A DNA stretch of 64,000 bases, from assembly GCF_000251145.1 (NCBI RefSeq), contig NZ_AIDW01000052.1, forward strand, positions 1-64,000, read 5' to 3'. Of this stretch, positions 45,182 through 54,282 are shown one piece after another. Under the pieces are notes generated by a model that was given only the letters and a program-made list of their open reading frames with translations, had not been told where the DNA came from and ran no database searches. This DNA is from Sphingomonas sp. PAMC 26621 (GTDB lineage: Bacteria > Pseudomonadota > Alphaproteobacteria > Sphingomonadales > Sphingomonadaceae). Every line of letters begins with the position of its first letter. The stretch's first letter is position 1. Made by a program: the position numbers and the translations under genes.

Positions 45182-47547
45182 TCAGCTTCTCCTTTGGTTG
45201 GCGTAGAAGTGCGGCAGCCACGCCGCGGGATCGCTGCCCGCACGGGCAATGGCCTCCTCCATGGCGACGAGCGTTTCCTCGCGGCCAGAAAGCACTTTCA
45301 ACTCGTTGGGCATCTCGCCGAGGTCGAGCTTGGCGACGATCGACGTGTGGCCCTGCTTCACCAGAAACGTCCGGCTTTCCGGCGTCAGATCCTCACGGAT
45401 CAGCCGGTACTCGGCGTCCGTCAGACCAAGCCCATCGCAATAATCCGACCGCTTGGCTTCCGAGTTTGGCAGGAGGATCTTGGTCGCCGACTGTTCGATA
45501 ATCGAGTGCGCGATCGGCGAGCGCAGCGCGTCAGCCGGCGACTGCGTCCCGAAGACCATGAAGGCGTTGCGCTTACGGAAGGTCTTGAGCCCGTCCTGCG
45601 CGAAGGCGCGGAAAGCCTCGTCCTCCAACGCCTTCCAGAACTCGTCGACGTCGACCACGACACGCTGGCCGTTCAGCAGCTCGTCGACGCGGTGGAAGAG
45701 GTAGAGCATCGTGGGTGTACGGATCTCCGGGTTCTCCAGGAAATCCGTCATGTCGAAGCCCACGAATCGCGCCGCCATCGACACCTCGTCTGCAGGGCCA
45801 TCGAACGCCCAACCAAGCGGCCCGCCCAGACACCAGCGTTCGAGACGCGCACCGACGCCCTCGGCATCAGAATAGCCCAGCATTTCGCGCAGCGCACTGA
45901 ACGACCGCGACGGCGCCGGCAGGCGCATCACCGCCTCGATACCCTCGTCGATCATCCTCTCCTCGGCGACGCTCAACGGCCGGTGTTCCCGCCGCACCAG
46001 CACGCGGATGAACTGCCGGAGGAAGGCGATGTTGGCGGGGGTAGGCGAGAGACCCTTCAGCGGCGCAAATCCGGTCGGCTCGCCGTTTCGCAACGCGAGG
46101 TAGGTCCCGCCGCAGGCGCGCACGAAAATCTCCGCGCCGCGGTCTTTGTCGAAGAAGACCTGCTTGGCGCCGGTCTTCTCAAGCTGCGCCTGCAGAAAGT
46201 TCTGCAGCACGGTCTTGCCGCCGCCCGTCGGTCCGATGATGAGCGTGTGGCCGATGTCGGCGCGGTGGAAATTGAACCAGAAGGAGGAGCCGGCGCGCGT
46301 CTTGAGCAGCGTGACCGCCTCGCCCCAATGGTTCCCGGACTTACGCCCTGCAGGGAAGGTGTAGAACGGGCTCAGCGCCGCGAAATTGCGCGTGTTGATA
46401 ACCGCCGGGCGCGCCCGCATCTTGAAGTTGCCGGGAAGCTGCGCCCAGAACGCGGCTTCCAGCGCCACGTCCTCGCGCGCCATAACCATGCCGGTATCGG
46501 CCGCGGCCGATCGCGCAATGGACAGGCGCTCCAGCAACCGCTTCGGGTTCTCGTCGATCACCGCGATCGACAGGTGATGCTCACCCATCGCGAAGCGGTT
46601 CGCCATCAGATCGTCCACGCCGTCGAGCAGCTCTTCGGCCTGGCTGACGCCGGCGTCGTCGGACGACACCATCTGCTTATACTTCTTGGTGAATCGCTCG
46701 CTCGCGACCGACTTTACCAAGGGCGCGAAACTTTGCGTCAGCACAAACGGGAAATCGAGCGTCAGCAGGCTGTTAAATTGCCCGGTCCGCGTTGACGCGA
46801 CATACTCGCGCACACCGAACATGCCGAGGTAATGCGACTTGTGGGGCAGCCGGATCTCCGCCGCCTCGCGCCCGAACACCACCCGCGACGTGTAGAGTGC
46901 CTGACCCAACCGGCCATCGAGCAGCGGCACGCGGATGCGGTCGCCGGTCAGGATGAAGTGCAGCACCTCCATCGGACGTGAAAACATCACGCCATTATGC
47001 TCATAAAGCGACAGCGGCTCGGGCGAAACATCGGCGAGGAGGGATTCGAAGTCGCGGCACTTGTCCGCCATGATCGTCAGCGCGCGATCGTCGATCTCGC
47101 CGCTCGCGCTGCGCTTCGTGAAGACTTCAGCAACTGGTCGCCGGCCATCTGCGACGGCCGCACGAGGATCGTGACGTAAAACTCGTTGTGGTAAAGGACC
47201 TTGTCCTTCAGCGTCTCGGCGTAGCGCTGCTGCAAGCCGCGCGCGAAATCGGAGTGAAACTCCCCTTCGAGGATCGGATCGGTCGCCGTCCGGACCAGAT
47301 GGGTCCAGAGCGCAACGCGATCATCTCCGATCGAGCGCCACGCGATGTTGAGCTTGTTATGCCAAGTGTTGAGGTCGGCAATGTCGCTGGTCTCGAACGG
47401 CCGCCCATCGACCCGGTACATGCGCATGACCGAGCCGTCTTCGAGAGCGACAAGCGTGTCGTCGACGTGCCGCGTGTACGGGATAAACTTGATGTCATCT
47501 GCCTCGCGAACCGCGATCTTTTTATGCTTCAGCTTGAACTCAGTCAT
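45182..47547 (-). pseudogene. virB4: VirB4 transport ATPase, one frameshift
   Basis: The full-length homology is ~790 residues. The N-terminal 130 residues (KIAVREADDIKFIPYTRHVDD) are in one frame and the rest (LTIMADKCRDFESLLADV onward) in another. Motifs are intact: Walker A GPTGGGKTVLQN, QRVVVDVDEFWKAL (Walker B) and FGTQSPADAL. Near 47128 one G is missing: CTGAAGTCTTC, whereas AAG GTC TTC would read on as KVFTKRSASGEIDDR. VirB4 is essential, so if the change is real, conjugation is off. The rest of the operon is undamaged, which favours a sequence error. Confidence 0.88.
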
Positions 47548-47875
47548 TGCCGAACTGCTTCCGCTTCACGCCTTTGGCGAGGCGAACGGGAGAGTAGCTC
47601 CCGCCTCCCCAGAACTTGCGATTTTTGGACAGGAAGCCGGTCTGGAACCACAGGCCCCACAGCCGGAACGCATTGAAGTCGTAGTGAGCGATCATGCGCG
47701 CCGGGAAGTAGAGCGCCCCGAACAGGGCCAGGGGGTAGAAGGGATTATGCATCACCCCCCAGAACACCATGCAGACCATGATGATCGGCAGGATTGCCTC
47801 GAGCGGCAATCCCATGAACACCGACGGCCTGGTCAGAGCGAGGAAGACCTTATCCTCAGCGAGCCTGTCTTCCAT
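47540..47875 (-). CDS. virB3: VirB3 inner-membrane protein
   Basis: 111 residues. Characteristic start LALTRPSVFMGLPLEA, two membrane helices (ILPIIMVCMVFWGVMH and PLALFGALYFPARM) and the end GFLSKNRKFWGGGSYSP. It overlaps virB4 by 8 bases. Confidence 0.9.
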   Translation of the reverse strand: MEDRLAEDKVFLALTRPSVFMGLPLEAILPIIMVCMVFWGVMHNPFYPLALFGALYFPARMIAHYDFNAFRLWGLWFQTGFLSKNRKFWGGGSYSPVRLAKGVKRKQFGND

Positions 47876-47876
47876 C

Positions 47877-48197
47877 TTAGCTACCCGTTCCGCCCATCCA
47901 GGTGATGATGGTGGTCGCCGAGAAGATGATGCCGATGCCGATCAGGACCGTCACCGCGCGACCCCAATCCATCCGGCCCGTCAGCTTGGCGTAGCCGACC
48001 GCCATGATCGCGATCACACCCACAACCGAGGCGACCGTGGTCATCCAGGTCTTGATCGTGCCAAGGCCAGTCTCGATGGACGTCTGTGCAAGAGCGGGCT
48101 GCGCGATCGCGATCAGAGCAAGCGCACCGGCGAAACCGACAACCTGCCGAGCTCGGGCGTCCGACATCAGCCGGCCCATATTCGTAGTGAACTTCAT
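47877..48197 (-). CDS. virB2: VirB2 major pilin
   Basis: 106 residues. A long signal region ends IAIAQPALAQT and two hydrophobic helices follow (MTTVASVVGVIAIMAVGYAKL and WGRAVTVLIGIGIIFSATTII). The start at 48197 is preferred because GGAGAG lies 5 bases upstream; an ATG 4 codons earlier overlaps that site. Confidence 0.88.
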   Translation of the reverse strand: MKFTTNMGRLMSDARARQVVGFAGALALIAIAQPALAQTSIETGLGTIKTWMTTVASVVGVIAIMAVGYAKLTGRMDWGRAVTVLIGIGIIFSATTIITWMGGTGS

Positions 48198-48217
48198 ACG
48201 ACTCTCCATGGCTTGAG

Positions 48218-49084
48218 TTACCTCTCCAGGTCGGGGGTGCGCTGGGGTGGTTCGAGCTGCCGAACTGGCGTCGGCTCACGCACCGAGACATCAAGACCGC
48301 GCCGGAGCACGTCCGAGATCATTTGACGGCTCTCGAGGGTGGCGGCCGTCACGCGGCTCGCATCACCATCGAAGGCCTGACTGAGGTGCTTTTCCATGGT
48401 CGCCTGTGCCTCAAGCGCACTGGCGAGCCTCGGCTCGGCCGAGATCCGCTCGGCCGCTCCATGTAGAAACAGCTCCGCTAACTCTTCGCTCTCATGCCGA
48501 CGCTCGGCCGCGGCAACGCGACCAGAATCGATCGGACTTTCAGCAACGGTCGGTTCACCAACCTCGACCGCAGGTTTCGGCATCGCTTGCTCAGGCGTGG
48601 GCGCCGGTGCAACTTGTTCGGGCGCCGGGGTCGGCGCTTCAGGTGCTCCGCGATCGCGACGCGACGCGTCGGAGCGGCGCAGATCCTCCATGCGGGCCTG
48701 CTCGCCAAACTCCGGCTCATAGCCCCGGACGGTCAAGCCCTCGCGCGACCCGGCTGCCCACACAGCCTTGCGAAACTCGGGCGAGCCCTCGACGTCGATC
48801 CCCTGCCAGCCATTGTGCTTGGCGATCCTCACCAGCGCGGTGATCGTCTCGGGGTCCTCGTTGCGCGCAATGATCCGGTCGCCGTTTCCGCCGATCTCGA
48901 TTGACGGAATGTCGCGATCCTTGGGCAGGAACATCCCGACGCGACGCTCGCTGCCGTCGGTCGGCTCGATCACACGCACTTGGTACTGGGACGCCAGATC
49001 GGGCGGCAGTTGGAAATTGGACGGCTGCTCGGCAGTCGCCTCCGGATCGCGGCCACCCCGCGTTGCGGTGTTCTCGGCGCTCAC
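48218..49084 (-). CDS. LPD7-domain protein of the transfer operon
   Basis: 288 residues. The N-terminal part has the LPD7 pattern seen in relaxase-associated polyproteins: GDRIIARNEDPETITALVR, WQGIDVEGSPEFRKAVW and REGLTVRGYEP. A proline/alanine/glutamate-rich linker and a helical C-terminus follow. It lies between virB1 and virB2, overlapping virB1 by 4 bases. It may handle DNA or relaxase at the channel; this is inference. Confidence 0.72.
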   Translation of the reverse strand: MSAENTATRGGRDPEATAEQPSNFQLPPDLASQYQVRVIEPTDGSERRVGMFLPKDRDIPSIEIGGNGDRIIARNEDPETITALVRIAKHNGWQGIDVEGSPEFRKAVWAAGSREGLTVRGYEPEFGEQARMEDLRRSDASRRDRGAPEAPTPAPEQVAPAPTPEQAMPKPAVEVGEPTVAESPIDSGRVAAAERRHESEELAELFLHGAAERISAEPRLASALEAQATMEKHLSQAFDGDASRVTAATLESRQMISDVLRRGLDVSVREPTPVRQLEPPQRTPDLER

Positions 49085-49677
49085 TTGAACACCTCGACAC
49101 CGTTGGAGGCGATCTGCCCGACCACCCAGCTATCGCCTTGCACGGGTGCTTTGGATGGAACGGCATTCGCAACGCCGCTCGGCGACGCCGGGATCGGGGG
49201 CGGCGCGGCAATCGAGCCCATGCCGCTCGCGGCCGACCAGACCCTGCCAACATAGCCGTTGCGGAAGCCGCGCGTCAGCGTGCCGGTGTTGTAGAGCGAA
49301 TAGGTCGCCGAGATTGCGTCCAACCCGCTGTAGTGCCGGCTCGCCAGCCCATAACCCTCCTGCAGCATCGACGAGGCGAGCCGCAGGTTCGTGCAGGGCT
49401 CGAACGCCTGCTCGACCGTGACGCCGAGACGCGCGAAGTTGGCCGAGTTCACCTGGGCCAGCCCCACGTCGACCGTGTAGCCGGCTGCCATGTAGCGGCG
49501 CACCAACGCGGCGCCTTCGGCGACCGTGCTGGCGCGTACGCGCGGCCCGCGATTGACGTTGATCGACAGACCGTCGCCGCCACTCTCGGTCATAACCAGC
49601 GGAACGACCACCTCGGTTGCGACTTCAGGCGCGCATTGCTGCGCGAGCGCAGTGATGGCGGCGACAGCGTGGATCAT
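49081..49677 (-). CDS. virB1: VirB1 lytic transglycosylase
   Basis: 198 residues. The catalytic Glu is in VPLVMTESGGDGLSINVN, with DVGLAQVNSANFARLGVTVE and NLRLASSMLQEGY typical of the SLT fold. No clear signal peptide; the start at 49677 overlaps the upstream gene by 4 bases. It opens the peptidoglycan for the channel. Confidence 0.88.
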   Translation of the reverse strand: MIHAVAAITALAQQCAPEVATEVVVPLVMTESGGDGLSINVNRGPRVRASTVAEGAALVRRYMAAGYTVDVGLAQVNSANFARLGVTVEQAFEPCTNLRLASSMLQEGYGLASRHYSGLDAISATYSLYNTGTLTRGFRNGYVGRVWSAASGMGSIAAPPPIPASPSGVANAVPSKAPVQGDSWVVGQIASNGVEVFK

Positions 49678-50027
49678 TGCTGCGTGACCGTCTGGTAACG
49701 CGTATCGAGCGAATAGCGCGACGTGGTGCCGTCGGTCTGTGTCACGGTCATGGTGTACCCGTGCTTTGCCGACTTGGTTTTGATGCCGACCCCCGTGCAG
49801 GAGGCAAACCCACCGCCCGTCGCCAGCGCGTTCCAGAGTTTCGTGATCGGAGGCACGCACTCCGCGTACTTGGTCGGTGATCCCGGCGTCGCGAGGCAGA
49901 GCACTACCTGGCACCCCCAGTCCGAGGCGTAGGCGGGCTCAGGTGCCGCAACCGTGACTACGCCGGCTGCGCAAAGCGCGAGCGCGCCCGTGCCGCCTCC
50001 CAGCTTGTTCATCAGACGTCCGATCAT
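49674..50027 (-). CDS. TrbM-like exported conjugation protein
   Basis: 117 residues. The signal peptide is GALALCAAGVVTVAAPEPAYA, followed by DWGCQVVLCLATPGSPTKYAEC and PPITKLWNALATGGGFASC, the TrbM cysteine pattern. The start at 50027 has GGAGG 5 bases upstream; 50015 is the next choice. Confidence 0.75.
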   Translation of the reverse strand: MIGRLMNKLGGGTGALALCAAGVVTVAAPEPAYASDWGCQVVLCLATPGSPTKYAECVPPITKLWNALATGGGFASCTGVGIKTKSAKHGYTMTVTQTDGTTSRYSLDTRYQTVTQQ

Positions 50028-50091
50028 GAGCCACCTCCATGAGCTCTGCGCCACTCCTCGCGTCCGAACACGTCCCACCTCGGGGGCGCCT

Positions 50092-50826
50092 TCACAGCGG
50101 AGACGAGAGCCGAGGCGGGCGCAGGGGCGCCTCAGGATCCAGGGGTGTCGGCGAGGACGGCACGTCAGCTTGTGCGACGTTGACGATCCAGTCCTCGTCC
50201 TCTTCGATCGGCCGGGTCCGGTCGATGACCTGCCCGGGCCGCGCAAAGGCGACATGCCAATGATTTGAGTGGCCACGATCGCCCGGCCCCAGCAGCTCGA
50301 TCAAGCGAATGCCGCTCTGCCCCATGAGCGCGCGTATCTGGTCGCGGGTGACAGAATTAACCCCGCCAGCGGGCACGAAGTCGACCGCTTGGCCGTACTT
50401 GTGCCAGCTATACCGCGCGCCGTAGCTCGCGTTCATCGGCCGGATCGTGTCGGTAACCCGCGCGCCGAAGGCGCGACGGACGAGCGCTGCCACATTAGAT
50501 ACAGATGGCGCGCCCGTAGGGCCAATAGGCATTTGCCCATCACCGATGTGCGCGAGTGCACATGCATCAAACACGGACGCAGGCGTGACGCCGTAGGTCG
50601 CGAAGTCGCGGCCCGCGATCTCTAACAGACCAGCGTTAAATTCGGCGCCTCGCGCCATCAGATCACGCACCGTCGCCTCCGCGTCGGCCGCATTGACAGG
50701 CTCATGGTGCAACGTCGCGCCGGTATGAACCGCGATCGCATAAGCCGTGGGCGACGGGCTCACAGCGCCTCCAACCCCTGCTGCGCAGAGCTGAATCGCT
50801 TTCGCCATTAGACCAACTGGGAGCAT
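50092..50826 (-). CDS. M15-type peptidase with degenerate transglycosylase-like N-terminus
   Basis: 244 residues. The C-terminal half carries the zinc site pattern of M15 D,D/L,D-peptidases: YSWHKYGQAVDFVP (SxHxxGxAxD) and HSNHWHVAF. The N-terminal half (EATVRDLMARGAEFNAGLLEI and GVTPASVFDACALA) matches the second half of a VirB1-type transglycosylase but lacks the catalytic ES segment. It is first in the virB transcription unit. A peptidoglycan peptidase replacing or helping VirB1 is likely. Confidence 0.72.
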   Translation of the reverse strand: MLPVGLMAKAIQLCAAGVGGAVSPSPTAYAIAVHTGATLHHEPVNAADAEATVRDLMARGAEFNAGLLEIAGRDFATYGVTPASVFDACALAHIGDGQMPIGPTGAPSVSNVAALVRRAFGARVTDTIRPMNASYGARYSWHKYGQAVDFVPAGGVNSVTRDQIRALMGQSGIRLIELLGPGDRGHSNHWHVAFARPGQVIDRTRPIEEDEDWIVNVAQADVPSSPTPLDPEAPLRPPRLSSPL

Positions 50827-50837
50827 GACTGCCCTCC

Positions 50838-50877
50838 TGTCATTCTGTTCGATAATGTAATATAATCGATAATGACA
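50838..50877. promoter_or_regulatory. Candidate operator between the transfer operon and a divergent regulator
   Basis: An inverted pair TGTCATT (50838-50844) and AATGACA (50871-50877) encloses two direct copies of TCGATAATG (50849-50857 and 50866-50874). The stretch is AT-rich compared with its surroundings and lies 12 bp upstream of the first transfer gene, so it probably overlaps the promoter. Confidence 0.5.
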
Positions 50878-51067
50878 AGGACAGCAACCTCATTCGGATT
50901 GTGTCGGTATGAATATCGATCTGCTGCCGCTATGCGGTCGCCCGGAATGGGGGGCGGACACGTGTTGCCCAACCTGCCTGTGTCGCATAGAAAATGTCGC
51001 TTTAAGGGAGACCGGCGCGGTGTGACCGCGCTCTCAGGATGAGGCGTCTCCGGCAAAGGGCACAAGG

Positions 51068-51709
51068 TTGACAAGGACGATCGCTTTTCTCGCCGAAACT
51101 CCAGGCTCGGCCTCCGTCAGAGATCAACAAACTTGTCTCAAAGCTGATGACATCCAGGTGTTTGCCGGGCGAAAGACGTTCAGCCAACTCGGCGGTATTC
51201 TTGCCCGCATGGGTATCCCGCTTACGGCCGGCGACCGCGTCAAGGTCTACGATCTCTCGTGCCTCTCCCTGACGACTCCGATGCTCATTCGGGCAGTCGC
51301 AAAGCTGCTCAAAGGAGGAGTCAGTCTTGAATTATGCTCCCCCGCGATCGTCATAGAACCCAACGGTACCGACCGATTGCACACCTTGCTCGACGCCCTG
51401 GACACGCACTACCGACATATCCATGGGATCAAGACGCACCCTCGTGAAATGGCGCAAGCGGGCCGCAAGCGCCTTCTCGATCCGGACATGCTTCCCGAGA
51501 TCCGTGCGAAACTGAACGAACCGGGCGCAACGACCACGGATGTTGCGCTATCGCTTGGCGTCGCCCGATCCACCCTTTTCAACTACCTCGAACGGCACGA
51601 TCTCGATCGGCGCGTCAACCGGCAGAAAAAGGGCGAAGGCAGCCGTTCCAAGGACGGCTGCGATGAGGTCGAGGTCGCGGGCCCTGACGCTGACAACGCG
51701 AGCGTCTAA
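51068..51709 (+). CDS. Resolvase-like protein with degenerate catalytic site, likely regulator
   Basis: 213 residues. The N-terminal half resembles a serine resolvase (ASVRDQQTCLKADD, then FSQLGGILARMGI). The catalytic arginine segment DRLxR is replaced by VYDLSCLSLTTP. The C-terminal part is a resolvase-type helix-turn-helix (ATTTDVALSLGVARSTLFNYL). Loss of the arginines suggests DNA binding without recombination. The TTG start at 51068 has AAAGGG 7 bases upstream. It is divergent from the transfer operon and may repress it. Confidence 0.6.
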   Translation: MTRTIAFLAETPGSASVRDQQTCLKADDIQVFAGRKTFSQLGGILARMGIPLTAGDRVKVYDLSCLSLTTPMLIRAVAKLLKGGVSLELCSPAIVIEPNGTDRLHTLLDALDTHYRHIHGIKTHPREMAQAGRKRLLDPDMLPEIRAKLNEPGATTTDVALSLGVARSTLFNYLERHDLDRRVNRQKKGEGSRSKDGCDEVEVAGPDADNASV

Positions 51710-51874
51710 GATCGCCTCGACCTGCTTGGCAGGAAGTCTGACGCGTTCCGTCAGATCCTGTGCGGATAGCCCCTTTGCTCGAAGCAACGATCGAATTTGG
51801 TCCGCAACCCGGGACCGCCATTGCAAGCTATGGACGGGCGGTTCCGGATGACGGCGTGATGGCAACCTAGTCAT
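51548..51874 (-). CDS. XRE-like small regulator
   Basis: 108 residues. A helix-turn-helix pattern VADQIRSLLRAKGLSAQDLTER then LPAKQVEAILDARV is followed by an extra domain (AAVLGTAAFALFLPVD). The start at 51874 overlaps the stop of the acetyltransferase gene (ATGA), indicating coupling. It overlaps the convergent gene 51068-51709 by ~160 bases; both frames look protein-like. Confidence 0.6.
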   Translation of the reverse strand: MTRLPSRRHPEPPVHSLQWRSRVADQIRSLLRAKGLSAQDLTERVRLPAKQVEAILDARVVSVRARDLDLIAAVLGTAAFALFLPVDAPIEIVPFEVVEKGGSGDAKR

Positions 51875-52932
51875 GCCGCTAGCGAACAACGGACAAGGGA
51901 CATATCGAGTGGGCCGGGTTCGTCCCAGCTGCCCTCAGGCCTGATCGCCATCATCGGGTCGATCCCGAACCGAATCTCAAGTGGGTCTGCGGTCAGCTCC
52001 GCAGAAATCTCGACATATTCAACGTCGGAAAACCAAAATGGTGAGCGCTCCGGAATGACATCAAAGCCTAGACGTTGCCAAAATTCCACAAGATCGGCCC
52101 GTGAATGTCCGTAAATCCGGCGAAAGCCTTTACGTGCGCAGTGCGCTAGCGCCGCTTCGACCAACGGACGCGAGAGACGTCGGCTCCTGTATTCGCGGCG
52201 AACGGCAAGGCGCTCTAGCTTCGCAAATTCACCAAAATAGCGGATGCGGATGCATGCAGCCGGATCGGCCCCTACATACGCCAAAAGCTGCGTCGCACAA
52301 AAGTCGTTTCCGTCGAACTCCTCCTCGTAAGGGCATGCCTGTTCAGCCTGAAAAGTGGCGGAGCGAACGGAGAAGACCCTGGCCATGTCCTCAATTGAAC
52401 GGGCGACGCTGACGTGCACATGCGCCCGACGTGCCCGTTCGATGCTGCGGGCGATGTCGATCGGCACGGCATTGTCCGGGCAAGCCGCGACCAGGTGAGC
52501 GGAAGCGCCGGGAAACATCTCCCGGGCCGGACGAAAACCGACCGCACGTTGGATGCTCGCCGAAGCATCCGTCGCTCCGTACGAGAATATGGCGCAGCCC
52601 TCCGGACAAAGCTCACGGAAGAGCCGAGCGATGGGCTCGAACAGGCGGAGAAGCAGCCCTGGCGCTACGATCAGCCAGATAGCGATAGCCGACGGTTTTT
52701 CGCCTGCCGAGCAGATCCAGGCTGGGTCGGGCTTACTGCCATCATACCGGCCGGTCATCAGCGCCCAAGCTCCGTACGCATTGAGCGGCAGGTAGGCGAA
52801 GATGCCCGCGGTCCCGCTTTTCCCGGGCACCGTTACGGATCGGACGACATCGGGGTTTTTCTCGAGCATTCGGGCGACATGGATGCGGTCCGCCAATGGA
52901 AGCAGATCGCGCACGTCATCGATAATCTTCAT
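51871..52932 (-). CDS. Tandem GNAT-fold acyltransferase
   Basis: 353 residues. The N-terminal half (residues ~1-165) has an acyltransferase-like layout (DRIHVARMLEKNPDVVRSV, TAGIFAYLPLNAYGAWALMTG, FSYGATDASASIQRAVGFRP). The C-terminal half is a clear GNAT (LERLAVRREYRSRRLSRPLVE and HSRADLVEFWQRLGFDVIPE). The start at 52932 has GGAGG 5 bases upstream. It is divergent from a LysR gene and coupled to a small XRE gene. The substrate is unknown. Confidence 0.7.
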   Translation of the reverse strand: MKIIDDVRDLLPLADRIHVARMLEKNPDVVRSVTVPGKSGTAGIFAYLPLNAYGAWALMTGRYDGSKPDPAWICSAGEKPSAIAIWLIVAPGLLLRLFEPIARLFRELCPEGCAIFSYGATDASASIQRAVGFRPAREMFPGASAHLVAACPDNAVPIDIARSIERARRAHVHVSVARSIEDMARVFSVRSATFQAEQACPYEEEFDGNDFCATQLLAYVGADPAACIRIRYFGEFAKLERLAVRREYRSRRLSRPLVEAALAHCARKGFRRIYGHSRADLVEFWQRLGFDVIPERSPFWFSDVEYVEISAELTADPLEIRFGIDPMMAIRPEGSWDEPGPLDMSLVRCSLAA

Positions 52933-53124
52933 GGTGCCTCCGGAAGACAGGCGCTGCAGCCGGACTTGCCGAGGGTGATTACGCGCGATGAGCGTATCCA
53001 TGCGCTTGTTGAAGCAACCATCCCAAAAATAGGTCGGTTGGGAGCCAAGCGGATTGCCAACTTTTTGAAACATTTGATAACTCCCGGGGCGGTCGTGCGA
53101 ACGGCGTCGTAGCGGGAGGTGATA

Positions 53125-54189
53125 TTGCGAAGGCGCCCGGCCGGCAGGCTCACAAAAGTTGAACCTCGTGTTCCAGGGGTGAACACTGACGAACAGGTCG
53201 ACTTCGCGGATCTGCATTGGGACGACGTAAGGCTGTTCCGCGCCATTCAACGCCTGGGCAGCATGCGAAAGGTCGCGTCAGATCATGGGGTTGTGGTCAA
53301 CACGATCCGTCGGAGAATAGAGCGCGTCGAGACACGGCTCGGCCTGCATCTCGCACGTCGTAGCGTCAACGGGATCGTGCTAACTGAAGACGGAGAGAAG
53401 CTTCTTCGAATTGGCCAGGCGATGAGCGACGCCGCAGAGTGGGATGCCTCAGAAGGCACCAAAGACGTTCTCGTGAAGCCGGGACAGATCACCATAGCCT
53501 GTACGGAAGGTATTGGAACCTTGTGGCTGACGCCGAGGATGTCGCGGCTCCAGGCAGCCCTCCCGGACAAGGCCATCGGCTTGGATTTCGATTACAATCT
53601 CGGTCGCGACCGAACGCACGAAACTGACATCTGGCTGACGTACGAACGGCCAGCGGAGTCCGATCTTATTACCTCGAAATTGGCTACCATTCATTTCGCT
53701 GTATATGCGAGCGCGAGCTACATCCAACGCCATGGCGTCCCATCAACCGTGGACTCGCTCAAGGATCATCGGATCGTTGAGCATGTCGGCCCCGGCGTAT
53801 GCTCGGAGCAACTCGACTTTCTGATCGGTACGGAACGCCCTCAAGGCCTCATCGCCATGCGAACCAACTCTTCGCTATCTCAGCTTTGGTCTGTCGCGAA
53901 GGGGGTTGGTATCGGTGCCCTGCCTACTTTTGTCAGCGAAATTACAAATGCTGTGGCTCCAGTCCCACCAGAACTGAGGATACGACGGGAACTTCGTCTC
54001 GTATATCGTTCTAAGGCAAAACCCTCACCAGCTATCCTAGCAACAGTCCGCTGGCTTCGTGAATGTTTTGATCGAACGGCCCACCCTTGCTTCGCCGATA
54101 CTTTTATCGAACCAACGAGTTTTATTCGGGATTCCGGTGACACGAACATCGTCAACCTATTTCCAAATACGTTCGACGAATTCGACTGA
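53125..54189 (+). CDS. LysR-family regulator
   Basis: About 354 residues. The N-terminal winged helix is VRLFRAIQRLGSMRKVASDH and TIRRRIERVETRLGLHLARR. The effector domain contains SRLQAALPDKAIGLDFDYN and SQLWSVAKGVGIGALPTF. The TTG at 53125 follows a strong GGGAGG site. GTG at 53119 or 53179 are alternatives. It is divergent from the tandem acyltransferase gene and is probably its regulator. Confidence 0.82.
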   Translation: MRRRPAGRLTKVEPRVPGVNTDEQVDFADLHWDDVRLFRAIQRLGSMRKVASDHGVVVNTIRRRIERVETRLGLHLARRSVNGIVLTEDGEKLLRIGQAMSDAAEWDASEGTKDVLVKPGQITIACTEGIGTLWLTPRMSRLQAALPDKAIGLDFDYNLGRDRTHETDIWLTYERPAESDLITSKLATIHFAVYASASYIQRHGVPSTVDSLKDHRIVEHVGPGVCSEQLDFLIGTERPQGLIAMRTNSSLSQLWSVAKGVGIGALPTFVSEITNAVAPVPPELRIRRELRLVYRSKAKPSPAILATVRWLRECFDRTAHPCFADTFIEPTSFIRDSGDTNIVNLFPNTFDEFD

Positions 54190-54282
54190 CGGTCACATGG
54201 GGTGGGCAGACCTACGACGGAGTGGGCGCACAAGCTCCGCACCGCAGGATATGCATGCAGAAAGACACCGCCGGTTAGGGTG

